64,000 nucleotides of DNA, taken from positions 1-64,000 of the forward strand of contig JBDREC010000102.1 in assembly GCA_043820105.1 (NCBI GenBank). The letters run 5' to 3'. The translations under genes and the position numbers were made by a program. The first letter of the stretch is position 1, and the number at the start of each line of letters is the position of its first letter. This DNA is from JBDREC01 sp043820105 [NCBI: Pseudomonadota bacterium] (GTDB lineage Bacteria > Bdellovibrionota_F > JAHFAK01). Below, piece by piece: positions 9,485-17,555 of this stretch. The notes beneath the pieces are model-generated. The model was not told the origin of the DNA. It ran no database searches and saw nothing but the letters and a program-made list of their open reading frames with translations.

Positions 9485-10813
9485 TTATTCTTCCAAGATG
9501 CTATCAAATGCTTTTTTGTAAGCAATTTTTTTGTAAGCACAAAATTTATCTTCAGCCCAAACTGTTTTAGAAGCTTCAAGTGCCTCACCCATGCATCCTG
9601 CCTGGCAAAGATTTTGCCAATGACAGGCCTGGCATTTTTTAATTTTTTTAGTTCTGTTTTGTAAGGCAAAGATTGATTTGTTCATTACTTCAGAATTATT
9701 GGTTTTGCTTAAGGTATCTTTATGTATATTGCCAAGTAAAAAATCTTTATTCATCAATAAAACACAAGGGTAAACATCACCATTAATATCAATAACAAGT
9801 TTTTTTCCAAGAGGACACCAAAAAGCATCATTGCTTATTTGAGGTGTTATTTTAAATAGCAAACCACTTATTCCACAAGAGATTTTAATAGTTTTTTTCT
9901 GTGTTTTATTCAAACCTTCAACTAAATTAAAAAAACTGTGATAATCTGAAGTTGTTAAAAAGTTTTTTTCCTTGCAAGCTTTACCTACGACCCTCAATGG
10001 CAGGAATCTTAATTGAGGAATTTTATTTTTTTCTACGAAATTAATTATTCTAAGTAAATCATCAATATTGTCTTTCATGACTGTAGTTGCAATGGTTAAA
10101 TTCTTAAGCATTCCAATTTCTTTCAAAATATCAATTGCTTTGATTACTTTTTTATAGCTTCCTTTTGATCTTATTTTATCATGGATTTTTTCATTTGATC
10201 CATCAAGGCTTATTTGAATGGAAATATTATGTTTTTTGAAGAAAGTTACCCACTTTTTATCTAATAAAGTTGCATTTGTTAAAACTTGAATATTTAGTTT
10301 TTCAGAAGAATGCTTAATGATTTCTTGAAGTTTTGGATGCAAAAGAGGTTCGCCTCCACTTAAGGTCAAGTTTTTACCACCACCTTTAATGAACTCATTT
10401 AAAGCTTTTTTAATTACATGCAAAGGCATTTCATCCTTAACTAAAGGAGACGATGACAAGTAACACTGTTTGCACGCCAAATTACATTTTCGGGTTATAT
10501 GCAAATAAAGATCACTAAAAAAAGGTTTTCTAATGTAATTATTGGTACTTTGGAAAAAGCCACTTTTTGTTAATTCACACTGAATATTATCAATATATTC
10601 CAATGCTTTGCTTTGTGAAAAATTTAATTTTTTACATAATGTTCCAACTATATCTTGCTTATCTATATAATTTAAAAGACCTTTTATAATTATAAGTCCA
10701 GATTCATTAACCTTAATCCACATGGGTTTAGAAGATAGTAAAACAATTGAATTTAATTTTGATATAATTTTATTTTCGTAATGATAAAAAGAGCTTGTTT
10801 TTGATGAAGGCAT
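9485..10813 (-). CDS. Radical SAM/SPASM peptide maturase with N-terminal PqqD-like domain
   Basis: Residues about 15-95 look like a PqqD-type winged-helix recognition domain (GLLNYIDKQDIVGTLCKKL, then a predicted helical end). The radical SAM core follows: the 4Fe-4S motif is CNLACKQC with Cys110, Cys114 and Cys117, then LTLSGGEPLLHP. The C-terminal SPASM region has Cys333, 350, 394, 397, 403, 407 and 425, enough for two auxiliary clusters as in PqqE and sactisynthases. The expected reaction is post-translational C-S, C-C or related bond formation on the short peptide encoded 14 bases upstream. The internal recognition domain means no separate PqqD gene is needed. No clear Shine-Dalgarno precedes the ATG, suggesting coupling to the precursor gene. 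Confidence 0.88.
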   Translation of the reverse strand: MPSSKTSSFYHYENKIISKLNSIVLLSSKPMWIKVNESGLIIIKGLLNYIDKQDIVGTLCKKLNFSQSKALEYIDNIQCELTKSGFFQSTNNYIRKPFFSDLYLHITRKCNLACKQCYLSSSPLVKDEMPLHVIKKALNEFIKGGGKNLTLSGGEPLLHPKLQEIIKHSSEKLNIQVLTNATLLDKKWVTFFKKHNISIQISLDGSNEKIHDKIRSKGSYKKVIKAIDILKEIGMLKNLTIATTVMKDNIDDLLRIINFVEKNKIPQLRFLPLRVVGKACKEKNFLTTSDYHSFFNLVEGLNKTQKKTIKISCGISGLLFKITPQISNDAFWCPLGKKLVIDINGDVYPCVLLMNKDFLLGNIHKDTLSKTNNSEVMNKSIFALQNRTKKIKKCQACHWQNLCQAGCMGEALEASKTVWAEDKFCAYKKIAYKKAFDSILEE

Positions 10814-10827
10814 ACTTTAAATAATTG

Positions 10828-10956
10828 TTATGCTTCTGGAGAAGGAGAACATGCAAAAGCAGGTCCAAATCTATCTTCAATTTCACTGTCAGAAAAGATT
10901 TTCAAAACAGGTGCTTCATATTTTTTCTTTTTTTCATTTCTTTTTTCTTTTTTCAC
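10828..10956 (-). CDS. Putative RiPP precursor peptide (42 residues, GTG start)
   Basis: A short gene directly before the radical SAM gene. I place the start at a GTG at 10956, which has GGAG six bases upstream; the next upstream ATG (10968) has no such site. The product has a very basic N-terminus (KKEKRNEKKKK), then YEAPVLKIFSDSEIEDRF and a C-terminal end GPAFACSPSPEA. The YxxPxL spacing is the motif that PqqD-like recognition domains bind in lasso-type leader peptides. The likely core holds one cysteine (36) and two serines (37, 39): the cysteine could be a thioether donor for the radical SAM enzyme and a serine the target of the HPr-kinase-like protein. Both are inference. I do not recognise an established precursor family. 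Confidence 0.7.
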   Translation of the reverse strand: MKKEKRNEKKKKYEAPVLKIFSDSEIEDRFGPAFACSPSPEA

Positions 10957-11210
10957 TATTATCTCCATTGTCTCAGTTTTGAAAAATAAAGTAATATATA
11001 TCTTTGTTTTAAAGATGGATATAAAAAACAAAAAGAAAGATTATGCAAGAGAAAAAAGGAGGTTTAAAAAAAGTGAAATTTTAGAATAATTGCTTGATTG
11101 TTGGTGATAATTCACAAGAATGGAATTTGGAAAGTAATACCAAAATATTTATCTTTACTTCTTTTCTTATTTCTTTGAATTATTATTTTTCATTTTATAA
11201 ATAGATATTT

Positions 11211-12869
11211 ATGTTAAATCAAATTTACCATAACTGGCAGCTTTTTTTAAGATCTCTAAGTTTTTTAAGACCATATTGGAAACAGTTGCTGGGACTGATT
11301 TTACTTTCTCAAATTGTCGTGCTTTTAGGCTTAATAAGTCCTTATTTAACAAAAATCTTAATTGATGATGCTTATGTGAACAAAGATTTCTCACTGTTTT
11401 CGATCATAATTTTAACTATTGCCTCAATTATACTTGTAAGTGGAGTGCTTGGCGGCATTGTTGAATATTTTAATGGAAAAATAAACCAACGAGTTTATCT
11501 AGATATTAACAACAAAATCGTTAATATTCTCATGTCTTTAAGCCTTGATTATCATAAGAGTACTCAAGCTGGCAAAAATCTTTATAAATTATACTTTGAT
11601 ACAGAAGCCTGCGCTAGAATGTTAACTGATTATGTAATTCAAGCCTTGAGGCTATTTTTAACTTTTTTAATTACTTTTATTATTGTCTTTTATTTAAATG
11701 CAAAAATTGCACTTTTAACATTTTTCTTGGGAATATTTTTTTATTTTCATGCACTATACTTTTCTAAAAAAAGAAGATCCGTTTTTAGGCAAATAATCTC
11801 ACAAAGACAGAGTATATTTATAAGGTTAAAAGATGCTTTTGCTAAAATTTACATGATAAAAGCCTCAGCAAAAGAAGAAGAAGAAAAGAAAATGCATCTT
11901 GAGAAACTTAATAAAACAATAGAAATAGCATTTGTAGACCTAAGGCTCAAGGTGATTTCATTTTTTTCAGCCCAGGTTATGAAAAGCGCCGTTATTGGTG
12001 TTGTTATTTTTTATGGTGGATATTTGATTTTTCAAAATGAGCTTAGTCTTGGTGTTTTAACTTCAATAATTGTTTATCTGGGAAGACTAGCTGGTTTTAA
12101 TAGAGAAGTAGGACAACTTGTTCAATGGCTAGGAGTTTCCCTGATTTCCTGCGAAAGGCTTGATCTTGTTTTAAAAGAAGAAAAAAGCAGCAACACAAAA
12201 ACAGGAAAAAATAAAAAAACACCCAAAACTTTTTGCCCACATATCAAAATAGAAAATCTGTGTTTTTCTTATGATAATGAAAAACAAATTATTTCCAATC
12301 TCAATGGAGAAATTAAACCTTTTAAATGGACCTTGTTCAGGGGAGATTCTGGATGTGGAAAATCAACAGTGATAAATATGATTTTGGGATTTTACAAACC
12401 TCAACAAGGAAAAATCTATCTTGATAATGAAAACATTGAAACCCTTGATTCTAATTTTATAAAAGAAAACATTGCCCTGGTTCCACAAGAGCCCAATTTA
12501 TGGTTTGGATCAATAAAATATAATGTTACATATTTTAATAGTAAGGCTAAAGATAGTGATCTTCAAAAGATTTTAAAAATAACTGAGCTTGAAAACTTTA
12601 TTACAAGCCTTGAAAATGGCATAGAAACCGAAATTGGCGAAGATGCAGGCAAGGTATCAGAAGGCCAAAAACAAAGAATTTCACTTGCCAGAGCTTTATT
12701 AAAGAATCCAAAACTTCTTGTTCTTGACGAAGCATTATCCTTTGTTGACGATAAAACTTCATATAAAATATTAAAAAACATTAAAGACAATTATCCCAAT
12801 ATTACTATCTTATTTATTTCACATAAAAAAGCTGATCTTGAATTTGCTGATAAGATTGTTGAGTTTTAG
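11211..12869 (+). CDS. ABC exporter (fused membrane and ATPase domains)
   Basis: A 552-residue half-transporter, active as a dimer in the inner membrane. About six transmembrane helices fall between residues 20 and 310; the nucleotide-binding domain follows with Walker A GDSGCGKST (378-386), a modified signature VSEGQ (482-486, instead of LSGGQ), Walker B KLLVLDEALS and the H-loop SHKKAD. There is no N-terminal C39 peptidase domain, so it would export a peptide without cutting its leader. It is divergent from the precursor/radical SAM genes, sharing a 254-bp spacer, which suggests it exports the modified peptide. An immunity or generic lipid/drug exporter role is the alternative. Confidence 0.88.
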   Translation: MLNQIYHNWQLFLRSLSFLRPYWKQLLGLILLSQIVVLLGLISPYLTKILIDDAYVNKDFSLFSIIILTIASIILVSGVLGGIVEYFNGKINQRVYLDINNKIVNILMSLSLDYHKSTQAGKNLYKLYFDTEACARMLTDYVIQALRLFLTFLITFIIVFYLNAKIALLTFFLGIFFYFHALYFSKKRRSVFRQIISQRQSIFIRLKDAFAKIYMIKASAKEEEEKKMHLEKLNKTIEIAFVDLRLKVISFFSAQVMKSAVIGVVIFYGGYLIFQNELSLGVLTSIIVYLGRLAGFNREVGQLVQWLGVSLISCERLDLVLKEEKSSNTKTGKNKKTPKTFCPHIKIENLCFSYDNEKQIISNLNGEIKPFKWTLFRGDSGCGKSTVINMILGFYKPQQGKIYLDNENIETLDSNFIKENIALVPQEPNLWFGSIKYNVTYFNSKAKDSDLQKILKITELENFITSLENGIETEIGEDAGKVSEGQKQRISLARALLKNPKLLVLDEALSFVDDKTSYKILKNIKDNYPNITILFISHKKADLEFADKIVEF

Positions 12870-12873
12870 CTTC

Positions 12874-12901
12874 TTGACAATCTATCTTTGATTAATATTC
12901 T
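12874..12901 (+). promoter_or_regulatory. Candidate sigma-70 promoter for the M14 carboxypeptidase gene
   Basis: A perfect -35 TTGACA (12874-12879) and a moderate -10 TATTCT (12896-12901) are separated by 16 bp, in the short gap between the transporter stop and the peptidase start. Confidence 0.45.
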
Positions 12902-12931
12902 TGTTTTATATTTTTTTCTAGGAGGGGTCAT

Positions 12932-14182
12932 ATGACAAAATCACAGCATTTGTGTTTTTTTAAACACATTCTTTTCTTATCATTTATTATAGTTTTATTT
13001 GCAAAACCAATCATTGCCACGAATGCTATCGATTTTAAAGTTTATCAAATTTATGCTTCAGATAAACATGAAAGATCTTTAATCGCAAGCTTTGGAGCTG
13101 ATATTGTTGAAGTTAACGATAATTATGTAATTGCCTTTGTTCGAAAAGATCAAGAAACTTTGTTTGATGCTTTTAATGTCAACTATGTTGATATTACCGA
13201 AGACTTTATTGATTATTTTGAAGACTTTCCAGCTGATGATAATGCTTACCATTCTGTACATGAAGTAAATGAGTTTTTACACGAAACAGCAGCGCTTAAT
13301 CCTGAAATTGCAAAAGTTTTTAGTATAGGAAAATCAATAGAAGGAAATGATATTCTAGGAATAAAAATTAGTGATAATGTTAATGATGAAGAATTTGATG
13401 AGCCTGCTGCATTGTTTCTTGGCACCACGCACGCTCGCGAACATCTAAGCACTGAAGTGCCACTTTTCCTTGCTCGATTTTTGGTTGAGGGTTATTCTAA
13501 GCGCGATTTTCACCTTAAAGAATTAATAGATACACGTGAAATATTTATTTTTCCAGTCCTTAATCCAGATGGTAAAATGTATGATATTGGTGAAGCAGGA
13601 TTTTCAGGAACTAGAAATTACCAGTTTTGGAGAAAGAACAGAAGAAAAAACTCAGATGCTAGTCTTGGTGTTGATTTAAATAGAAACTATGATTCAAATT
13701 GGGGTGGTCAAGGATCTAGTTCAAGCCCCAGCTCAGACACTTATCATGGAGAGGCAGCATTTTCAGAGCCTGAAACAGCAGCAATTAAAGACTTTATTTT
13801 AGCTCAAAAAAACATTTCAGTTTGTCTTTCTTATCATACTTTTAGCAAGTTGATTTTATATCCCTGGGGCACAAGCAATGATCCCATTGCAGATGAGAAA
13901 GATTTAAATGCCTTTAAAAAAATAGCAGCTCAAATGGCCCAGTGGACAGGTTATAGACCTGAGCAAGCTTCTGATTTATATATTACTTCAGGTGCAATGA
14001 TTGATTGGCTATATGCAGACCTCGGAATCTTTGGTTTTACCTTTGAGCTAGATCCAGCTTCAATGTGGAATGGTGGTTTTTATCCTGGAGATGAAATTAT
14101 AGAAGAAGTGTTTTTAAAAAATATTAATCCTGCCCTTTATTTAATTTATTTAGCAGATGATCCAAGAAAGGCTGGAGACTAA
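12932..14182 (+). CDS. Exported zinc carboxypeptidase, M14 family
   Basis: A 416-residue protein with a signal peptide (hydrophobic 11-29, then a Gly/Ala-poor cleavage region). The propeptide spans about 31-105. The M14 catalytic domain has the zinc ligands H167 and E170 in THAREH and H302 in SYHTF, the substrate-binding FPVLNPDG, GVDLNRNYDSNWGG and the catalytic glutamate E372 in FTFELDP. It should remove C-terminal residues from peptides in the periplasm or outside the cell. An AGGAGG ribosome binding site lies before the ATG. It sits directly behind the ABC exporter on the same strand, so it could trim an exported peptide, but it may have its own promoter and a nutritional role. Confidence 0.9.
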   Translation: MTKSQHLCFFKHILFLSFIIVLFAKPIIATNAIDFKVYQIYASDKHERSLIASFGADIVEVNDNYVIAFVRKDQETLFDAFNVNYVDITEDFIDYFEDFPADDNAYHSVHEVNEFLHETAALNPEIAKVFSIGKSIEGNDILGIKISDNVNDEEFDEPAALFLGTTHAREHLSTEVPLFLARFLVEGYSKRDFHLKELIDTREIFIFPVLNPDGKMYDIGEAGFSGTRNYQFWRKNRRKNSDASLGVDLNRNYDSNWGGQGSSSSPSSDTYHGEAAFSEPETAAIKDFILAQKNISVCLSYHTFSKLILYPWGTSNDPIADEKDLNAFKKIAAQMAQWTGYRPEQASDLYITSGAMIDWLYADLGIFGFTFELDPASMWNGGFYPGDEIIEEVFLKNINPALYLIYLADDPRKAGD

Positions 14183-14192
14183 AGCCCCCACC

Positions 14193-14221
14193 TTGACTCA
14201 AGCCTTTTTGATGCTTATATA
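14193..14221 (+). promoter_or_regulatory. Sigma-70-type promoter of rpoH
   Basis: TTGACT (14193-14198), a 17-bp spacer and TATATA (14216-14221) give a near-consensus promoter. Predicted transcription starts about 14228, leaving a very short leader that holds the AAGGAGG ribosome binding site of rpoH. Confidence 0.7.
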
Positions 14222-14240
14222 TATTAAGGAGGCGATAAAT

Positions 14241-15104
14241 ATGTTTAAAAATCTTCCAGAAACCACGACTTCTTTAAGTTTTTATTTGAGTTCAATTAAT
14301 TCCATTCCTGTGCTAACAAGAGAGCAGGAACAGGATCTTGCAAGAAAAGTTTATGATTTTAAAGATATATCTGCTGCTCAAAAACTCATTATTTCGAACC
14401 TACGCTTTGTTGTTAAGATAGCAAATGAATATAAAAAATATGGCTTTCACTTAATGGATATTATTCAAGAAGGTAATGTTGGGCTTATGCTGGCCATTAA
14501 AAAATTCAATCCCTACAAAGGAATAAAATTAATTTCCTATGCTGTTTGGTGGATTAGAGCCTATATCCAAAATTTTATTTTAAGAAATTGGTCTATCGTA
14601 AAAATTGGAACAACACAACTTGAGAGGAAACTTTTTTATGCCATTTCAAAAACCAAAAAGAAACTTTTAGGCTTTGGAGATGGTGTAGATTTTGATCGGG
14701 TCAAAAAACTTGCCTCTTCTTTAAATACTGATGAGAAAAAGGTTAGTGAGATGATAACAAGGACTGAAAAAAATGATGTTTTTCTTAATTTGCCTCTTAC
14801 TTCAGATGGCACGACTGAAAGAATTGATTTGCTCGAGGACTCAAATCAAGAAAACCTTGAAGAAGAATTATCCAATAATGAGTTAAAAGATATTTTTTCA
14901 AAAAGATTAAAAGATTTTCGGCCAAGCTTAAATGAGCGTCAAATACATATTTTAGACAATAGACTTTTAAGCCAAGAACCCGCAACCCTTCAAAGCATTG
15001 CAGATAAGTATGGCATTTCAAAAGAAAGAGCTCGGCAGTTAGAGGATAATTTAAAAAATAAAATTGCAAAAGAATTTGAAAACCTTAAGTGTGAAGTTGT
15101 CTGA
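14241..15104 (+). CDS. rpoH: RNA polymerase sigma-32 type factor (heat-shock sigma)
   Basis: Alternative sigma factor. An earlier in-frame start at 14157 overlaps the peptidase gene and lacks a binding site; the ATG at 14241 has a strong AAGGAGG and yields 287 residues, the normal RpoH size. The region 2 sequence DIIQEGNVGLMLAIKKFNPY and ISYAVWWIRAYIQNFILRNW, followed by SIVKIGTTQLERKLFY, is characteristic of RpoH rather than RpoD. Region 4 ends with SIADKYGISKERARQLE, a helix-turn-helix for the -35 element. The sequence has no region 1.1. It should direct heat-shock genes, but it could be one of several RpoH paralogues in this genome. Confidence 0.9.
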   Translation: MFKNLPETTTSLSFYLSSINSIPVLTREQEQDLARKVYDFKDISAAQKLIISNLRFVVKIANEYKKYGFHLMDIIQEGNVGLMLAIKKFNPYKGIKLISYAVWWIRAYIQNFILRNWSIVKIGTTQLERKLFYAISKTKKKLLGFGDGVDFDRVKKLASSLNTDEKKVSEMITRTEKNDVFLNLPLTSDGTTERIDLLEDSNQENLEEELSNNELKDIFSKRLKDFRPSLNERQIHILDNRLLSQEPATLQSIADKYGISKERARQLEDNLKNKIAKEFENLKCEVV

Positions 15105-15108
15105 TTGT

Positions 15109-15927
15109 TTATTCTTCTTTATTGCGATCAAATAAATAAGCAAATCCACAAGATGCAAAATAAAGAATAATTAATGGTACTGACATTAAGCACATGGTTC
15201 CAACGTCTGGAGGGGTTAAAATCGCTGCAACAGCAAAGGAGCCAATGATCGCCCATCTCCAGGCTTTTAAAAATGTTTTAGCTCTTACAACTCCTGTTAA
15301 AGACAAAAAGGATATTACCAGAGGTGTTTCAAAAATAACTCCAAAACCAATCAAGAGTTTGGTTGTCAGTGATAAATATTCTTTTATTGTTAAAATTGGT
15401 TTAATGTCTTCTGTTGCAAAGCTTAAGAAAAATTTAAAACCAAGTGGAAAAACAATAAAATAGCCAAACATGGCTCCACACATAAAAAAGAAAGATCCCA
15501 TTATAATAAATGGAACAACATATTTTCTTTCATTTTTATAAAGACCAGGTGCAACAAAGCCCCAGATTTGAGAGAAAATATAAGGGAAAGCTATAAAAAA
15601 GCCTGATAATATTCCTACTTTTAAATAAGTAATAAAGGGTTCAATTAGTCCTGTGAAATGTAAATTGCCTTGTTTTGGTGGAAAAAGACCGATTATTGGC
15701 ATCATTAATATATTAAAAATATTTTCTGCAAAATAATAAGAAAGAGCAAAACCGATGACAATTGCAATTACTATTCTAATAAGCCTTATTCGTAGTTCTT
15801 CTAGATGAGCCAAAAAAGGCATTTCTCTTTCTTGTGGCTTTGGAACTAGTTTTTCTGGGGCTTTAATGCTTTCTGCTTGTTTATTTTTGCTTTTTTTTGT
15901 CATTTTTATTATTAGTTTTCTTTTCAT
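15109..15927 (-). CDS. tatC: Sec-independent protein translocase subunit TatC
   Basis: Inner-membrane receptor that binds twin-arginine signal peptides. The protein shows the conserved cytoplasmic N-terminus MPFLAHLEELRIRLIR, six predicted transmembrane helices, FPYIFSQIWGFVAPGLYKNERK and the FGVIFETPLV and LTPPDVGT motifs. The N-terminal tail of about 35 residues before the conserved region is long and basic. The start is uncertain: ATG at 15927 overlaps tatA by 47 bases, ATG at 15903 by 23, and neither has a clear ribosome binding site. Overlap with tatA indicates co-translation. Confidence 0.95.
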   Translation of the reverse strand: MKRKLIIKMTKKSKNKQAESIKAPEKLVPKPQEREMPFLAHLEELRIRLIRIVIAIVIGFALSYYFAENIFNILMMPIIGLFPPKQGNLHFTGLIEPFITYLKVGILSGFFIAFPYIFSQIWGFVAPGLYKNERKYVVPFIIMGSFFFMCGAMFGYFIVFPLGFKFFLSFATEDIKPILTIKEYLSLTTKLLIGFGVIFETPLVISFLSLTGVVRAKTFLKAWRWAIIGSFAVAAILTPPDVGTMCLMSVPLIILYFASCGFAYLFDRNKEE

Positions 15928-16180
15928 CTTTTTCAGCTAGTTTTTCAAGATCATCAAGAGTTGGAATGTTTTCTTTTAGCTGCTTTTTCACATCTTTAAT
16001 TTCTGAGCTAACATCTTCAGTTGCTTCCATTAGATTTTCTTTAAAATCTCTTGTTGCGCCTTTTAGTTCTGCTAAAGCTTTTCCAAGGTTTCTAGCCAGG
16101 CCTGGAAGCTGTTTAGGGCCAAGGACAATTAGCACGATAATCAAAATGACAATTAATTCTGTTGATCCTATTCCAAACAT
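15881..16180 (-). CDS. tatA: Twin-arginine translocase subunit TatA/TatB
   Basis: A 99-residue protein with one N-terminal transmembrane helix (ELIVILIIVLIVLGP), the conserved hinge GPKQLPGLARNLGKAL and an amphipathic helix followed by an acidic/basic tail. It would oligomerise to form the Tat pore with TatC. Only one TatA/B-type gene is present here; some lineages use a single bifunctional TatA, so TatA versus TatB is not resolved. It lies about 70 bases after the small gene at 16251-16403 and overlaps tatC. Confidence 0.93.
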   Translation of the reverse strand: MFGIGSTELIVILIIVLIVLGPKQLPGLARNLGKALAELKGATRDFKENLMEATEDVSSEIKDVKKQLKENIPTLDDLEKLAEKDEKKTNNKNDKKKQK

Positions 16181-16250
16181 AATTATATTCTATAATTGTG
16201 AAGTTACTATGCATTTATAGGCATTTTAATTTTATGGCAAGGAAATTTTT

Positions 16251-16403
16251 TTAGATATCTATTTCAAGGATTATTAAAGGTTTATCTTTTTCATTTTTAT
16301 TATTAACAGGATTGCGAATATTATCATGAAGCGGTATTTGCACAAAAATATCTTTTGATTCTTTATTTTTTTTCATTTTATCTATCATATAAGGTCTTAA
16401 CAT
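16251..16403 (-). CDS. Small hypothetical protein upstream of tatA (50 residues)
   Basis: An unrecognised 50-residue ORF reading MLRPYMIDKMKKNKESKD, then IFVQIPLHDNIRNP, a KNEKDK linker and PLIILEIDI at the end. The start has AAGGGA eight bases upstream, and codon use matches its neighbours, so it is probably real. It is followed 70 bases later by tatA on the same strand and preceded by a promoter and hairpin. The alternating hydrophobic C-terminus suggests a beta strand. No function can be proposed. Confidence 0.6.
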   Translation of the reverse strand: MLRPYMIDKMKKNKESKDIFVQIPLHDNIRNPVNNKNEKDKPLIILEIDI

Positions 16404-16423
16404 TTTTATTTTCCCTTTTTTGC

Positions 16424-16465
16424 ATTAAAAAAAACCCGTGAAAAGAATTAACTTTTCACAGGCTT
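16424..16465 (-). terminator. Hairpin plus T-run in the leader of the small-gene/tatAC operon
   Basis: On the minus strand, the stem CCTGTGAAAAG / CTTTTCACGGG (11 bp with one G-T pair, loop TTAATT) is followed by eight T residues. It lies between a strong promoter and the start codon at 16403, with no gene before it to terminate, so it is either an attenuator or the end of a short RNA. Confidence 0.7.
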
Positions 16466-16495
16466 TAATAAAAGGCTTTAATCTTGTCGAACTAA

Positions 16496-16524
16496 TATAT
16501 ATCCTATTGCAATTAGAGTGCCAA
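16496..16524 (-). promoter_or_regulatory. Sigma-70 promoter upstream of the small gene and tatAC
   Basis: On the minus strand, -35 TTGGCA (16524-16519), a 17-bp spacer and -10 TATATA (16501-16496). Transcription would start about 16489 and run into the hairpin terminator some 25-55 bases later. Confidence 0.65.
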
Positions 16525-16732
16525 AGCGGTCTTTTAATATAAGTTGTTGAAAACAAACAAGTTAGGAAAGCCGAACTTAGTTGGCCTTACTTATTTTATG
16601 CTCATTTTATTCTCAATTCCAGAAGAAGTGGTCATTTTTTGCACTATTATTAGCATCAATTGTTCAATGCCTAATAACGCATATTTTTTTATCTTTACTT
16701 ACTTATTTATTAAATTTATTATCCTTTGTGTT

Positions 16733-17128
16733 ATGAAAGACAAAACAAAAACATGGCTTGAACTTGCGCAAAATGATCTTGATTTCGCAAAAAGTATTTT
16801 TGATAGTAAAAAAAGATACTGCTATGTTGTACATTTTTGTCATCAATCGTTAGAAAAATTACTAAAGGCTATTATTCAAGAATATTCTGAAGAAACACCT
16901 AAAAGAACTCATAATTTTAAAACATTATGGGAACAAGCTCAAATACCGTTAACAGAGAGACAGAAGCTTCAGCTTCTTGAAATCATGCCGCATTATATTG
17001 GAACAAAATACCCTGAAGATATTCGTCAATTGCACAAAATCTACACAAAAAAATATGTCGAAAAATTATTAATAAATACTATGGAACTTTTCAAATGGCT
17101 AAAAAAATATCTTCAATTAAAAAAATAA
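16733..17128 (+). CDS. HEPN-domain protein of a HEPN/nucleotidyltransferase pair
   Basis: A 131-residue helical protein of the HEPN family, here predicted as the toxin-like partner (RNase) of a minimal nucleotidyltransferase. It has WLELAQNDLDFAKSIF at the start, the conserved HFCHQSLEKLLKAII helix and KRTHNF, then YPEDIR near the end. The Rx4-6H RNase motif can only be matched loosely (R-YCYVV-H). I chose the ATG at 16733 because the upstream in-frame sequence does not resemble the family, although no ribosome binding site precedes it. It overlaps the next gene by 34 bases, which is typical of such pairs. Confidence 0.8.
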   Translation: MKDKTKTWLELAQNDLDFAKSIFDSKKRYCYVVHFCHQSLEKLLKAIIQEYSEETPKRTHNFKTLWEQAQIPLTERQKLQLLEIMPHYIGTKYPEDIRQLHKIYTKKYVEKLLINTMELFKWLKKYLQLKK

Positions 17129-17433
17129 TAAAAGTATACATTGAAATACTAAAGTCCAAAGGAATACATGTGGAAACAGTTATTTTATATGGCTCTCAGG
17201 CTACAGGATTTGCAAATGACGACAGTGATATTGATATAATTATAATATCTGACGACTTAAAACTTATCAGTTTCCCTGAAAGATTGGGTTTTTTATCGCA
17301 GGCAACATTAAACATACCTGAACCACTGGAAGTAATAGGCTATACACGTGACGAAGTTAAAAATAAAAATGGGAAGAGTGTTTTTTGGGATGAAATTTGT
17401 TCAAAAGGCAAAATTATTTATACCGCTGCTTAA
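17095..17433 (+). CDS. Minimal nucleotidyltransferase (MNT), partner of HEPN
   Basis: A 112-residue protein with the polymerase-beta type motif GSQATGFANDDSDIDIII, whose Gly-Ser and two aspartates are the catalytic signature. In characterised HEPN/MNT modules the MNT antitoxin AMPylates the HEPN toxin. The gene overlaps the HEPN gene by 34 bases in another frame. A third aspartate expected in the second motif is not obvious. The function as toxin-antitoxin is inferred from family knowledge. Confidence 0.88.
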   Translation: MAKKISSIKKIIKVYIEILKSKGIHVETVILYGSQATGFANDDSDIDIIIISDDLKLISFPERLGFLSQATLNIPEPLEVIGYTRDEVKNKNGKSVFWDEICSKGKIIYTAA

Positions 17434-17555
17434 TCCATCGAGTTTTCCTGTCATTTTCAAATAAAAAACAAAAAATACGATAACTTTTTTACTTTACTAA
17501 AACTTCCTTTAAATGTTATTATCTCCGTTCGATTGATGTATAAGAAAGGTTTATA

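Noticed and set aside
13530-13546. Second parS-like site (ACACGTGAAAT)
   Set aside because: Only about nine of sixteen positions match the consensus; it lies in a peptidase gene and lacks the palindrome.
16544-16732. N-terminal extension of the HEPN protein
   Set aside because: The upstream in-frame stretch is hydrophobic and unlike the family; the conserved domain starts right after the ATG at 16733.
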